NCBI GenBank assembly: GCA_000499405.2 | Contig: HG738138.1 | Span: forward strand, 8,864,888 to 8,928,887 | Reading direction: 5' to 3' | Source: Onchocerca volvulus | Taxonomy: Eukaryota; Nematoda; Chromadorea; Rhabditida; Onchocercidae | DNA length: 64,000 bases | Part shown: positions 22,875 to 35,726 of the stretch, piece by piece | Numbering within the stretch: position 1 is the stretch's first letter | Layout of the letters: each line of letters opens with the position of its first letter | Notes under the pieces: generated by a model | What the model saw: only the letters and a program-made list of their open reading frames with translations | What the model was told of the DNA's origin: nothing | The model's database searches: none | Translations under genes and position numbers: made by a program

Positions 22875-25800
22875 CTAATGTATCCTCGACAAATCTTCGA
22901 CAAGCTTTAATACATCTTCTGCCGTCGCATCCACTAGCTCCGTAGTTTCGAAAGCAGATAAATCTGAAAGTAAAATAATTACTTGAATGATTGAATAAAA
23001 TAATTTTAATTTATTCGATGTAAATGACTGAACGAATTAAAAGGCTTTACTAAGAGACTGAAGAGGAACGAAACATTGAATTAGAATATATGGAAAAAAA
23101 AGCACCAAGCCCTGTACCATTTAGACCACACTGCACAAAAAAAACTGATGCTACTGGAAACACTTAGATCAAAGAATCAAAGAACTATATTTAATTCTGT
23201 TGACCAAGTATATGGAGATTTTTTTAACCATCTCTAGACTTAGAATCTGGTTATTGGCTGCTTTGCAGTGAGAGCAGAAAGTGACCAAAAATACAAGATA
23301 GCATAACTTACAACTCAGAGCTATCACTGGATGCAAGGAAACCAAGTATAGTTAGCAAATTCAGCTTGAGATAAGCTAACCTACTAGTTTTACTAGTAGT
23401 TACCAAAATTATCTATCAATTAAAATATTTCTCAGTACTTTTAATTATGTTGTTACATTGTTTCCTTCTTTCTCTTTGTCCTCTATCATTTTTCGAGTAA
23501 CTCAAACCTCTTAAGAAGTACTGCAATTTTAAGCTGTGATTATTTTCAAAAATATTCAACTTTAGTAGTAAATTCTCATATAAATCTCCACCATAAACTC
23601 ATTACTATGACAAAATACTTTCAAACTGATAGATTTTGAGAATATTAAACTTTCGTATTCAAAATAATGTCAAGCAATCATGTTTTTTGTTCCAGACCTG
23701 AATGAAAAGGGGCACACTGTCTAAGGCACTTTTACTACTAAAATTTTTAATCTAATCGGGATTCATAACCTTTAAACAACACCTGGAAGGATGCTTTCCT
23801 AGAAAATTAAAACATCTAAGTGACATTTCTATTGATACTTGTGCCTATGAAAGCGATGGAATGAAAAAACATGGATTTTATCTGCAAATAATCCAAGGTA
23901 ATAAAAAGTACGAAAAATAAAGCATCCTTACTACTTAGCAATGGCATTTTAAGTCCCTTAATGATCTGTCCAACTGAATCCTTGCCCATATCCAAAAAAC
24001 TTTCGATTAGATCACCATCGATAAAACCATTTGGAGGTTCGCTTCGTTTCTCCGTTTCAAATGTTCTATATTGTGTGTGCGAAATCCGCATACAATTTTC
24101 TGTGTTTTCAGCCAAACGTTTTTGAACGTCTTGTAGGAATCTAAGATGCAAAAATTATCCACTTTCAGCTTCCAACTATAGAATCAGAAAAGGAAGTTTG
24201 CCAGGTTATCCATCGCAAACATCTGTTATTTTAATTGTTCAATATGCTAAGCTTTATTCTGCTTTCTAAGTTGCCTTCACTTCATAAGCGAATAAAAAAA
24301 TTTTTGGATGTTTTCCAGGTTGATAACCATAAAATTTTTCACATTTCCTAAATTAATTAAAACTTACGTGTAAAGTATTGGTGGCATTTGAACAATAACT
24401 CCTATACCACCATCTGAAGTACCATATAAAATCGAAGAATGGTAGAGCGGTGCCACATCAACCTGAGTGGCAGTTAAAGATCCATGGCAGAATACATTAA
24501 CCATTTCACCCAGGTAAAATAATCCTAATTCCTGAAAAACAGCCTTCTAATACATTTTGCAAAATCATCTGAAATATAAAATTTCTGAAAGAAAAATCTG
24601 TTCGTCATCAAATGTTTTCTCCATTTGGTTAGAATACAGTCCAAACTTTTGATGATGGAAATGGAAAAAGTGATTACTTGTAGTCTTGTTCCCTCTTCTT
24701 TGAACACTGTGAATGAATCCTTGATTACCGTAAATAAGTTGAACGAATTTTCGGCACCCAAAAAGTTGTCAGAATCAATTATTTCACAAGCGGACATCCA
24801 GTTTGTCATGAAATCCCTTGAAATCATATTAAAACATTAATGACCGTAAAAAACAAGATTAATATTTTACAGTTAGACTCCAAAATTTTCAGGATTCAAG
24901 AAATATGGTGAAATCATTCATCCACAGAAAATTTATTAATATACACACTAAATTTTGAAAATATGAACCATGAGTCAAATAAATAAAACAGCTAGAAATC
25001 TTCGCTTACCTTCAGCTCTCCCCTTATAAAACCATACTACTGGAAAAATTAGATGATAAAATAATAACCATTAAATAAACTCCTTACCTAGCTACTTTTT
25101 CAAACGTTGATTCCATTGATTTATAGGAAAGCAGCGAAAGAGACCGCATCAAATCGCCCACCAAAATTAAGTCATTCTTGGTCTTTAAATATAATGCAGT
25201 AACGTTATCAAAATCGGAACATTCCAACCGTAATTCTTTGTCCGCAGTCCACTCAAATAACCGAACACAACTATTGACTGCAACTACCAGTTTCCCTGCA
25301 ATTTCTTAGTTTTCGTATATCACAAAATAATTTGAGCATAATCACTTCTTAAAACCCTCTTCTTGTCATAAAAAAATGTTTGTTTAATCAGTTAGGATGT
25401 CAAAAATGGCAAGAATGTTCTTCATGTTATATTCGTCAATTGCAGAATAAAAAACGAAATGAAATATTTGCAGGAATCGATTTTACATACCATCCATAGA
25501 TTGAATCGAATAAGCGGCTCCCTTAATCTCTTTTTCATACACCAAACGCATACGTTCCGGGCCTTCCGACGCTTGAAACATTAGGATACGACCCTGCAAA
25601 TTACAAATTTCCACTGATTTCAGGGACTCACGAAATATATTTGGATAACTGCGAATCAGAGACTGGAAAGACGATAACTCAGGATGGTTAAATTGGTGAT
25701 TGTGCAACTAACCATTTTGGATTCCGTCTCATCTGACATAATAACTGCAGTGCCCACAACAAAATACGGCTGGCTATCATTCCCCAGTTGACAAGAAGCC

Positions 25801-28800
25801 AGTGACATTGCCATCTCACTGCCTTCAAGCTCATGAGAATGTAATATTTCAAATGTATTGGAATCCAGCAACAAAACTGAACTGACCTGTAATCTCAATG
25901 CATTCATATCAAAGCATGTGATAAAAAAACAAATGAAATAGAACTCAATTTCAAAATAATAGGTGCTGTGATCAAAATTTCAAAACAAAACACCTGAAAC
26001 CTGAATTCATGATTTCCAATCAATTTTAATGATTGTTCCATGGTAAACTGAATGTTTGCATTACGGAAAACAAGCCATTAAACAGTCTTTAATTTATCTG
26101 AATTGCTCACTTCCATTTCCTCAGCCAAACATTCCGGAGTAGGTTCTCGTCTCATGGAACTCAGCCGACTACTTGATGTTTCCATTGCATTTTTTGATGC
26201 ACATTGTCCAAAATGATGTTTTCCCATGGCGTCCACAAACTGCAAGGAAAATAAAAATATGCCTTATACAAGAAATACGAGATAAACATTTTCAATGTTA
26301 CATACTAAGTATCGACTGTCATGATCAAGTATGCGTGGCTGCACTGAACTTTTCACTAAAGAGTTGAAACGAAACATACATATAATATGATTAAAGATTA
26401 TAAAAAAATCACTTCTAATCGTTCAACAGTCACGGCAATGGTATTTGTTTCCGATTGGTAGGCAATTCTAGAAGGACTTTCACCCAGTGGAACTGTTCTG
26501 ATGTGTAGTTTTTGAATATCATCGATTCTACCTGAAAAAAAAAAAAAGATTTTCTGGACATTATTTATTTCACCTCAAACAAAAAAAAAAAAATTCAACA
26601 TAACATTCGCCAAAAATTCTCACGACCTAAAAAAGAAGAGTTGGTATCCTACTTATCGTATTTTAGAAATAAGTGTTGTAACATTGTTTGAATGTAATTA
26701 ATGATTAGGACTAACCGATAACAAGCGAATGTCCATCGGTAAGTACTAATGCGTCTGGATAAGCTTCAGCATGAAGTGGTGTCATTATTGAAACCATTCT
26801 AAGGTTTACATTAGAAAACAAAAGTTTCTGATTTGAGGAATAAATGACTGCTGGACGATCACTGCACACAAAGATATTATGAATTGGAGAACATCGAGAC
26901 CGAAATTTACGCAAATGAATTGGCTGTGTCCCAAGGGTAGCTTTTTTTGGATCCAAAAGAGCACCTAAAGTCAAATATATTAATAAAATATGAAATTAAT
27001 TCTTACATAAAAAGTGAATCTTGTTATCCACGTCATAACGACTAGAAATCTTTCGGTTAAAGAATTTGATCTATATTGAAACATGAAATCATTCTGTATT
27101 AATTCAAAATGAAAATCTAGTGAAAAGATGAGCGTATTAACAGCTGGAACATGTGACCACAAACAAAAATTTAAGATAACTACTTCAAGGAAACTCCAGA
27201 CTAACCAGTTTTCATATCAATTTGAAAATAATGTACTGTTCCATCTCCAAGCGCCACCAGCAAATAAACGTGTCCTTCCATTGGGCTCAACATAATGGAT
27301 CGAGAGAGCATATCACCCGCTATTTTTTCCCGAACTACTTCCAGTAACTGCGGCAAAGTACGCAACGCGACCGAAAGATCAGTCCAATAGCCGACAGCAC
27401 AAATCTCGGAACGCACTGCATCGTTCCCTCAAAATGATAAATTGCAACCATTCTATGCTAACTCTAACATCGAAATATATTTCTACATCAAAATATGATT
27501 ATATTTGAAAAGAAATAGTCTATTCTCTCATTTTGTCCATATATAACAAGAGGAATTAATGGAATCAAAAGATTTAAAAGAATGACTAGTAAATTGAGAT
27601 TTATAACTGAATAATGGAGTGTGAACTCCAGAATCCAGTGTTGAAAAACTCCTAGCCTTTATTTTCCATACTTCAGTGTCTTTCAAATATAACTAAAGAG
27701 ATCATTACAAATGACAAAAATTTACCAATAGGAGTGATGTCAATGCAAGAAATTTCAAATTCGCATTCCAGTTCAGTGATCACTTTAATACCAGCAGGAT
27801 CTGCTTCCAGATATACCAAAAGAGCCCCACAGGCCACAACTAACTGACCTGTAATGGGTTGAGAATTATATGCATAAATGTACTATTCCAATCCCATAAT
27901 GCACATAAAATTTGGGAAAAGAAAAAAACCCAGGCTGAAAATTAAATATGGCTACACCTTATTTCACCCATTAAATGTTAGCTCTTAAAAGTTTACAAAT
28001 AAATCCTTAGCTGCATCATTTATCATCCCTTTTTGTCAATAAAATGCAAAATTTTCATTTGTTCTATCTTTATCAGTGAAGTAATTGAGCTAGTTTACAG
28101 CAAAACGAAAGATCTAAGACCAATAATAAATTCATGCCAGTTATTTCATTGACAGCAACAAGGGTGATCCATTTGGGAGCTTTCCATACTTGAATGTTAC
28201 TGCCATCGATAAGAATTACTTCTCCATGTGTTACTTGCAAAATTGTTTTACTATGAAATAGACATCCTGCCCAAAGAGTTGCACCCTCGATTGCGAAACC
28301 TGTAAAGGTATTTGAACAAATCTGAAACAAGTGAAACAAATACCCAGCTGCAGAATCTGCAGTAATTAATAGCAACTAAAGTATAAAATATAATTGACTT
28401 TACTAATATCACGCTGAAAAAATAATATGCAGTGAAATCGGCTACCTGCTATCTGTATATCTTCCAATTCTTCACCATTAATCAATAGAGTATGTGTTTC
28501 GCTATCAAAACTGAGAATTAGATAGTTATCAAACTCATGGTTATGTGTACGAAGGGTAAACATATTTTTGATGCCCTTTAACTCTACAGAGGCCAATTCT
28601 TCAATCCCAATTCCATTCCTAATAATACGAATAGTGCCATCCTGAAAAAAACATATTACTGAGGTTTTTAATAAGATTCCATATACGCAATTACGAAAAA
28701 AAAAAAAAAGAAAAAATGTTACGAAGGAAAACTTCGATTTTTACCCATTTCCCCAATTTGACCCGTACTGATTATGAACTAGCAAATTATCATGCTTATT

Positions 28801-31800
28801 TCAAGATTTGGTATTGAAATAAGCAAACTTACTTTGTAAGCTCCGGAACATGTCAAGATTTGTTGCTGTCCATTACACCGCATTATTGTCATATCTCTTA
28901 TTGGTGCCAGGTTTGTATAACTATCTAACAATGATATGTAGCCAGTACCATCAGCTCGCGGTTCTGAACCAAACCCATTTAATTTAAAAAACATAGAAGT
29001 TTGAAAAATAAAAGGAAGAATGGGATCAAATGAATTGGAATAACTCAAAAATTAGAGAAGTGTTTTTTACTATTATTACATGAAATATATCGTATTTTCG
29101 ATAATGTTAGAAATTATTTTCTAGATGGTTTTCGACTCTTAATATGACCTACATAACAAGAAGAGTTTTTTAATGATGGTTATCCTTATTTTCAAAAAAG
29201 AAAAAAAAAATCAGTGAAAGAATCCATTACTACGTACATCCAGAATTTTCCGCACTAAATTTTTTTCAAAAAATTTTGACGAAATTACTTGATTTACTGC
29301 ATGCGTAATATCTGTTCTATCAAAAAACAGACCTGTACTGAGACGTATCAGCTGACTATCACCAAAACGTGAACCAATGAAACAGACCCCGTTATCCAAA
29401 TAGCACATGCACTCCGCTATACAAGTCTCACCCAAGCTTTCGACCTATAGAGAGTGAATTAAAGATGGAAAAACACACATTAACAAATAAAGCCATGCAT
29501 ATGCCACTATTACATGCACTATTCAACTTAACAATCTTTCAGCTGAGAAAACAATCTTTCAACTGAGAAGAATGCAAAAGAAATATAAAAGTTTGTCATA
29601 CTTGATTGGGATTTCAAATTATTAATGTGAATATTAGTGGTGTCTTAGACTACTGAAACTGTCCTTAAATAAAATTATATTAAACACAATTTCAGCATGA
29701 TACGTTGAAAAGAAATAATGAAGCTACAACTACAAATCACTTCCATTAGGAAATTCAGAACTCAGACTTGCGATCGTTTCAAATTATTCAAGCCTTAAAT
29801 AGTAGCAGCAATTGAACAATGGACAAAAAAAACATATAGTCTACAGTGATTGGAAAATATACAATAATAAGCTATTTGTTCCGGAATGTATATATAAATT
29901 CAAACCTTCATATCTCTCACAATTATAGCTAAATTGTCATCTTCATGATCTCTGCCCAGCTCTAACAGCAACATATATAAATTGCCAGCTAAATCAGCCA
30001 CTAAATATCGCTGTCCATCACGATCCACTGGAGCATAACAGTGTGGGTGAGTATTATGAAGCCTTGATCCAGGTACCCCTGCATAACGCAAGGCATCATC
30101 ACCTCCTAAAAAATGCAATTTACAGTATGTTAAATGAATCGTTACTAAGAATCACCAGAGGTTTTAAAAAGCATACTAATAGGCTTCAGAGCAAAAATCT
30201 AAGAGTAATTCACTGATGACATAGGCAGTGTGATTTATTCACTTTTCTTATAGGCTACTATTTTTATCGTTACTACAATTCAGAATTATAATGAGCGGAA
30301 TTCGAATCATTAAGTCCAAATCAGAGAAGTATGCAATTAATGCCATTAATCCAAATTAATCACGAATATAAAATAAGACTGGATAATGCTTTGACATTAA
30401 TTATTAATATAACATAGTAAATGACAATTTACAGAACAAATCACTTATACTTCACCGCTGTATATTTAACATTATTATCATATTGTCATATGCATATCCA
30501 TATCAACTTACGTGGCTACAATTTAAAACAGACTTGCAAATATAACAAGTGTGACTGTGAATATGAACTATATCCAACATAAAAAACTCACCTTTATGAT
30601 AGGAAATAGCATCAGGACCGGCGACAAGACATCCACCCACAGGTTCTGGGACACTAATCACCATACTCGCTTCCCCTTCGAGATTATCGTGCTTCCAAAG
30701 AGGTGAACTGAGTTCTTTATCGTCAATATTGAGAGTAACCACCTTTATATGGCGTCCATTATCATCTTGGTATATATAGGCAAGTGTTGGGCGGTCTAAA
30801 AATATATACTAAGTATTCTTCAGTAACCGAAAGTTTATTTTTGCAATATTCTGTCGATTTCTCAAATAAGCTGACTAAAGATGTCACAGTTTGTCTCCGG
30901 AATATATCAATAAGGGCTTCTGTGCTACAAAAACTCCGACGCTTTACAATCTTTGTCAAAATTTCCTAATTTCTGCAGAAAATCAATGCATTACCAGGAT
31001 CAGACATAAATGTTATATCAATGATGTACAAATCATCACATCTAACGTTGAAACCACGCAGGTCCTTCCCTTCATTCCACTGCACTACTTTCAGAAGACC
31101 ATCGTATAAACGAAACACCATTAACTACAAGAAATGTGAACATTATGAACAAGAAATTAGTCTTCTTACGCAAGTAAAAAAGAGCTCACTTTCGCAATTA
31201 AAAAATTTCGAATATTAGTTTTCTCTTATATCTTCGCATCGTCACTGCACTATCTCTTGATAACTAAATACAACTAATTAATATCTTACTCCTGATGAAT
31301 GAACAGTTGCTATCATTCCTGTTTCGGATGGTCGTCCAACTCGATCCACAATGTGCCCTGAAGCTCGTGTACGCAATTCACTCGTTGTTGTCCAACGAAT
31401 TATAGCCAAATGATACTTTGCTGTCAGAATTAGCAAACTATCCACATCCTACAAGTCATCTAGCTTTTCTACCTGTTTCTCTTTTAAACGTAGCCTAACA
31501 AAATGAAAAATTGTTGCATTCTTTATCTGATGAATTGGATGGTGATTGTATACTAATAATTCAAACTTAGAATAAATAAATAAATATAGTAACAGTTGAA
31601 TTTTACTGAATTCCAAAATTCGAAAGCCGCTTTCATTTTGATTACTGTAAAATAGAAATCAAAAATAAAATAGCAGTTCAATAAAGCTATCACTTTATTC
31701 GTGCGCAGATGTGGAAGCAGGTCTTTTATGGTACGATCTTGTGACATCAGTAAATGATGATCCAAAAGAATACATAATTACATAGAAAAGAATTCATACC

Positions 31801-32015
31801 TCGCCCGGTGCCCTGAACAATTTTATTGTTGCGATACGCCCGAATACTGGGCATTCTCTGTGCGGCTTCAAACCTTCCGGTGTGACTAGAAACAGTTCTA
31901 CGCGATTGGTTTTCGCCAGCACTAAATTTAGTTCCGTAGGAACAATGAAACTACCAACCAAAGCATGGGTTACGACAGTTGGCTTGTAGGCTGTCACAAT
32001 GTAATTGAGGGCCAT
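22875..32015 (-). CDS. ddb-1: DNA damage-binding protein 1 (DDB1), CUL4 ubiquitin ligase adaptor
   Basis: Complete 21-exon gene, 3438 coding bases, 1145 residues (human 1140). Exons: 31800-32015, 31290-31448, 30995-31124, 30592-30795, 29906-30105, 29333-29444, 28833-28963, 28446-28641, 28138-28299, 27726-27848, 27206-27427, 26716-26964, 26413-26531, 26111-26239, 25713-25886, 25491-25593, 25088-25295, 24678-24816, 24368-24531, 23932-24140 and 22875-22963. Every junction keeps frame. DDB1 is a triple beta-propeller that links CUL4-RBX1 to DCAF substrate receptors in the nucleus. Visible landmarks: start [109 protein letters not shown] and C-terminus LVEDLSRIH. The loop coded by 26111-26239 is the least conserved part. 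Intron 9 starts with GC rather than GT. A spliced-leader-type acceptor (AATTTTAG) may lie 11 bases before the ATG. Confidence 0.97.
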
Positions 32016-32026
32016 TTCTGGATTCC

Positions 32027-32474
32027 CTAAAATTTCAGTCAAACTTTTAATTTCCAGATTCAACCGTTCGATTAAGCGACTGATTAAACGATGACGAAAT
32101 TTCAGTGATTTGTAAGCATATTAAAGAACTGCACAAACAAAAACGGTAGGACAAGTAACTTCAAACCAAACTTCCAGAAAGACTGGGGCAATCGAACTGT
32201 TCGTCCAACCTAATAGCAGAATCATGAGGAGACTTAATACAGTCCATTCGTGAAAAATTTGTATCTCATACGTGAAATGGCGATGGACATTTTCATCAAG
32301 TTATATGATTTTAACTCCACTTCTGAATAATGTTCAAGCACAGTTGTCTGGCATTAAGATGAGAAGCCAATGTCATGTTGATTAATGAAGTCCAAGCGAC
32401 TCAAATCATCGGCAAAGGAAAATTGTACAGAATAATTCGAGGAGTGTTGGGGAATATTCTGATTGATTTCTAAT
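32027..32474. other. ddb-1 proximal promoter region
   Basis: About 450 bases between the ddb-1 5' end and LTR-like repeat B. No exon, TATA box or tandem repeat stands out. Confidence 0.4.
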
Positions 32475-32770
32475 TTGGACTGGAGATCTTGATGTTGTAA
32501 CTCCATCAGGTCAACAACAGCTTTTACTGGATTTATACGATATCATAAATAATATCGCACCTTAGAATAGTAAACAATAAAATGAAATGATGGCCTTCTG
32601 TTGAATTGTCGCTTATGTCGATCGGGTTTGTCGAAATCGTTGCTGATGGAGCGTTGATTGTGGTCACTATTGAATTGTCGAACTGAGTCGAAATTTGTAG
32701 AAAAACTGCCCCTATCGTAAACTGAACTTGTAGAAAAAGGTCAAAAAGTTCCTCTTCACCAAAATTCGAA

Positions 32771-32779
32771 CCTTATATA
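32771..32779 (-). promoter_or_regulatory. TATA box within LTR-like repeat B
   Basis: TATATAAGG on the minus strand, preceded by purine-rich sequence and directed toward ddb-1. Transcription from here would run through the 3' part of the repeat into the ddb-1 first exon. Confidence 0.35.
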
Positions 32780-32869
32780 TCCTTTCGAAACTACTCCTTC
32801 TTTCTTGATCTCCAATTTGTTCGCCTCATGATTGGTCGACCTCGCTTTATTTACACGTCAATTGGAGTA

Positions 32870-32949
32870 TTTTGGCGGTAAACATGTTTATCGTTTTGGC
32901 GGGGAACATGTTTAACTTTCTGTTACTGTTTTGGTGGTAAACATGTTTA
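32870..32949. repeat. Three spaced copies of a 21-base motif with a TAAACATGTTTA palindrome
   Basis: Copies at 32870-32890, 32894-32914 and 32929-32949 share TTTTGGYGG, then a 12-base palindrome TAAACATGTTTA (GGAACATGTTTA in the middle copy). Spacing is 24 and 35 bases. Perfect dyad symmetry in repeated copies suggests a homodimer-binding site array. Confidence 0.75.
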
Positions 32950-32950
32950 T

Positions 32951-35719
32951 CTTTGTTGGTTCATTTGAAAATGTTTTCACGCTTCTTGAGTTTTTGACAT
33001 TCCTTGCTTATAATGAACCATCTTTCGGAATTTTCCAACAAGGAGTGGTATCTAAGTTTTGAATGGTCTCTATGAGGCCTTATCCGGAGTAGCATCAAAA
33101 GATATATTAAAATGAATCATAAGATAGTATCACTGAAAGCGAATATTTAAGCCACAATATTACCATTCATACCGCTTGTGCACGAAGACTGACCAGACAT
33201 AAATCTTAGATCATTCAAAGTTTATGTTGAGCGCTCAATGTGAGTAATTACTGAACACTTCTGGAACATTCTAAGGGCGCAATACACTTATTATTATTAT
33301 GCATATAAGATGAGTAGGCAAAACTTCCGGATGATGTAATTTTACAATTACTTATTTCGCATTTCGTGTCTTCAAGAATGTTGTTGCTGTTTCGTTCAAG
33401 AAACTTCCTTATCCCTTTATGTCTTTCTTTCCTCCATAAACATCGATTTTTTCTTCTTCGTGAAGAATTGCTCCGTTAACGCTTTCCCACTGAACTTCTG
33501 ATAAGAGACTGCATCTTTATGATATCTGAGCACATCATTCGATATAACATCATGTGCATGATGTCATCTAGTGATTTCCAATGAACTAGAAATTTCGATT
33601 TCGCTTTGACGATTAGTATCATTAGCGTTGAAAGTCGTGCCTTTGATTTTAAATTTCTCCATCTTTCAATTTTTCGCTTCGATCTGCTTTCTACACATTT
33701 AATTTGCATCTGGATGCGAAGTTTTTATCTCAAGATGTGCCGAGATAACTGAACTTTCTCAATAAAATTAAATCGCAGTCGCCGTGATAATAAACATTCT
33801 TATGTCTCAATAACATTAATCTCAAGATTAATTGCTTCTGATTCCATAATTTAATCAGTCAGATGTAAATTTGAATGGGATAAAATGCAGAAAGAAATCA
33901 TCTAAAAGAAAATAAAGAGATACCAATCGAAAATATACTTGTGCTATCACAATTTTCGAAATATGCGAGACTCAAAACAACATCTTAAAATCAGGTTTTT
34001 CCTTTTGCCACAAATGAGATCAAACTTAATATGTGCTATGAAGGAGATAATCCTCATAAAATTCCAACTAGATGGTTCAACGTTTTTGCTTTCAGCACCA
34101 ACTAATCAGACTAGCAATGAAAATGGAAAATTTTTTCTTATTCATTTAGAGGAAGGAACTTTAGCCTATGTATAAACCAATATCAGTTTGGGTCAGAGCA
34201 AGGTTAAATGACTCATCATGTAAGTGGCACCAGGACACCATAGAATCAGATTTATGTTATTATAGTTCCGCGAAGTGTTGTTTGTGGATTAAAAGATAGT
34301 GTGCATTGCGCTGCTGTTACAAACATCTAGCAGAAATCGATTCGAAGAAAGCACCTCATTTAAAGCTGCAAGTAAAAGGAGCTTTGCTTCTCCGAGAAGC
34401 TTTCATCTTCACAAAATTTAGTTGACAGTTGAATAGAGTGATTATTAAGTTCGAATCAATGCTAGGCATTAGTTTGCACTGATATGCCTACATTTTCCCT
34501 ATCATGAAGAGCTGAACTTTTTCATTATCGTATTAATAGCTTGATGACAGTCCTAGCTATTTTCTAAGTATCTAGCATCAACCATCAATGAAATATTTAT
34601 TCAGAATAGTTGCACCATTTAGTGCGCTGAAACTTTAATATATGATGAATGGAAATTCGAGTAATTCTATTTTAACTAATCCTTTTCAAATATGGGTAAA
34701 ACAGGCATAAAAAAAACTATTCAAAAAAGGTGGTGATCATTAGAAAAATTAAATGGGAATTGTTCAAATTGACTAATTGATATTGGAGGTATGTTACTAA
34801 TTAAGTGATATAGAAAGTTTCAGATTTCTCCCATGCTTCCAACTTGTACGGCATTCTGTTTGCTATCACAAACTTCATATATTGTGTGCTGATTGTGTAA
34901 CAATTTATTTCTTTCAAGCGTTATTTGCTATACTTCTTAATTCCTGCATAATTAATCATTTTCATTGCATATTTCATAAACATTAACTGCATTGTTATTT
35001 TCTTTTTTTTTAAACATTGTTGTTTTCATTAAACGGGTAATATGTGGTAGTAACTTTTTTTTTCGAATGTTTTGCAATTAAATTTTGTTGATCTATGTAA
35101 TTATTGAAGGTCAAATTCTTAATTCAATTTAAAAATTATTTTTTACTTGATACTAAACTAGGACAGGAGGAAGTATATCAAAGGACGAAGTAATAATATA
35201 ATTTATAATATAATGGTATATCTTCGCTCATTCAAATTCCAAGGCTATCAAAAATGCCAAATCTTTCAAATTCCCTTCAAATTTAATCATAAACATGCTT
35301 TTACCAAACATCTTTTTACCAGTTCATTTCTTACAATTTCTCTTCCCAAAGCTTTGTGTTAGGAATTTCGAACAATATCTGAGGGATTTTCCAAAATTTT
35401 CTATAGAAAATTTCAGAAATAATTTACAAGAATTTCGCATTATTCATGCCAAAGGACTCATATCAAGGTTCAATGTCAACTCATTCCCATGTAAATGGAT
35501 TCATTTAATAGCTAGGTTATTTCGTGTGACTTACTCATGTTCAGCCAGACAGTTTTCCTTTTTTCAAAAATTTAAGCTATCAGTCTTTCATGTCCCAGTA
35601 ACATGATTGCATGACAAACAGAACTGCGCGTGAAGTGATTTCCAAACGACTGGGTGATTACTCGAAATCAGAGAGATAAATTGTTGATAAGAATTACCAC
35701 ATATGAATTGTTTCATTTC
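32951..35719. other. Region between ddb-1 and the divergent alpha-2/delta gene
   Basis: About 2.8 kb, AT-rich. Open frames (for example 33476-33709 minus, 33939-34175 plus and 35295-35606 plus) are of lengths expected by chance and lack recognisable motifs or splice context. It presumably contains the promoter of the plus-strand calcium channel subunit gene. Confidence 0.45.
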
Positions 35720-35721
35720 AG
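35714..35721 (+). other. Probable trans-splice acceptor of the alpha-2/delta gene
   Basis: TTTCATTTCAG ends at 35721 and the start codon follows after only five bases (TTGTA). No upstream exon is needed for the signal peptide, so a spliced-leader acceptor is likely. Confidence 0.45.
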
Positions 35722-35726
35722 TTGTA

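Larger units (their letters stand above)
32475..32950 (-). mobile_element. LTR-like repeat, copy B (minus orientation), upstream of ddb-1
   Basis: Shares about 90 bases (32475-32565) with repeat A at 17301-17395. Read on the minus strand the order is: three copies of a palindromic motif (32870-32949), a TATA box TATATAAGG (32771-32779), about 200 bases, then the shared AT-rich block with CGATATTATTTATGATATCG. This is how an LTR with U3 enhancer repeats, promoter and U5 would look. A start at TGTTTACC is suggested by the repeats. There is no adjacent internal coding region, so a solo LTR is likely. It has the same orientation as ddb-1 and ends about 450 bases upstream of its ATG. Target-site duplications were not identified. 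Confidence 0.45.

Noticed and set aside
24625..24840. Plus-strand 71-codon frame
   Set aside because: Antisense shadow of ddb-1 exon 18.
33476..33709. Lys/Arg-rich minus-strand frame near LTR-like repeat B, considered as element Gag
   Set aside because: No zinc knuckle, protease or polymerase motif, and it is on the wrong side unless the repeat is a 3' LTR.
35295..35606. 103-codon plus-strand open frame upstream of alpha-2/delta
   Set aside because: No ATG-linked signal peptide logic, no homology, and AT-rich repeats of Phe/Leu/Arg codons; consistent with chance.
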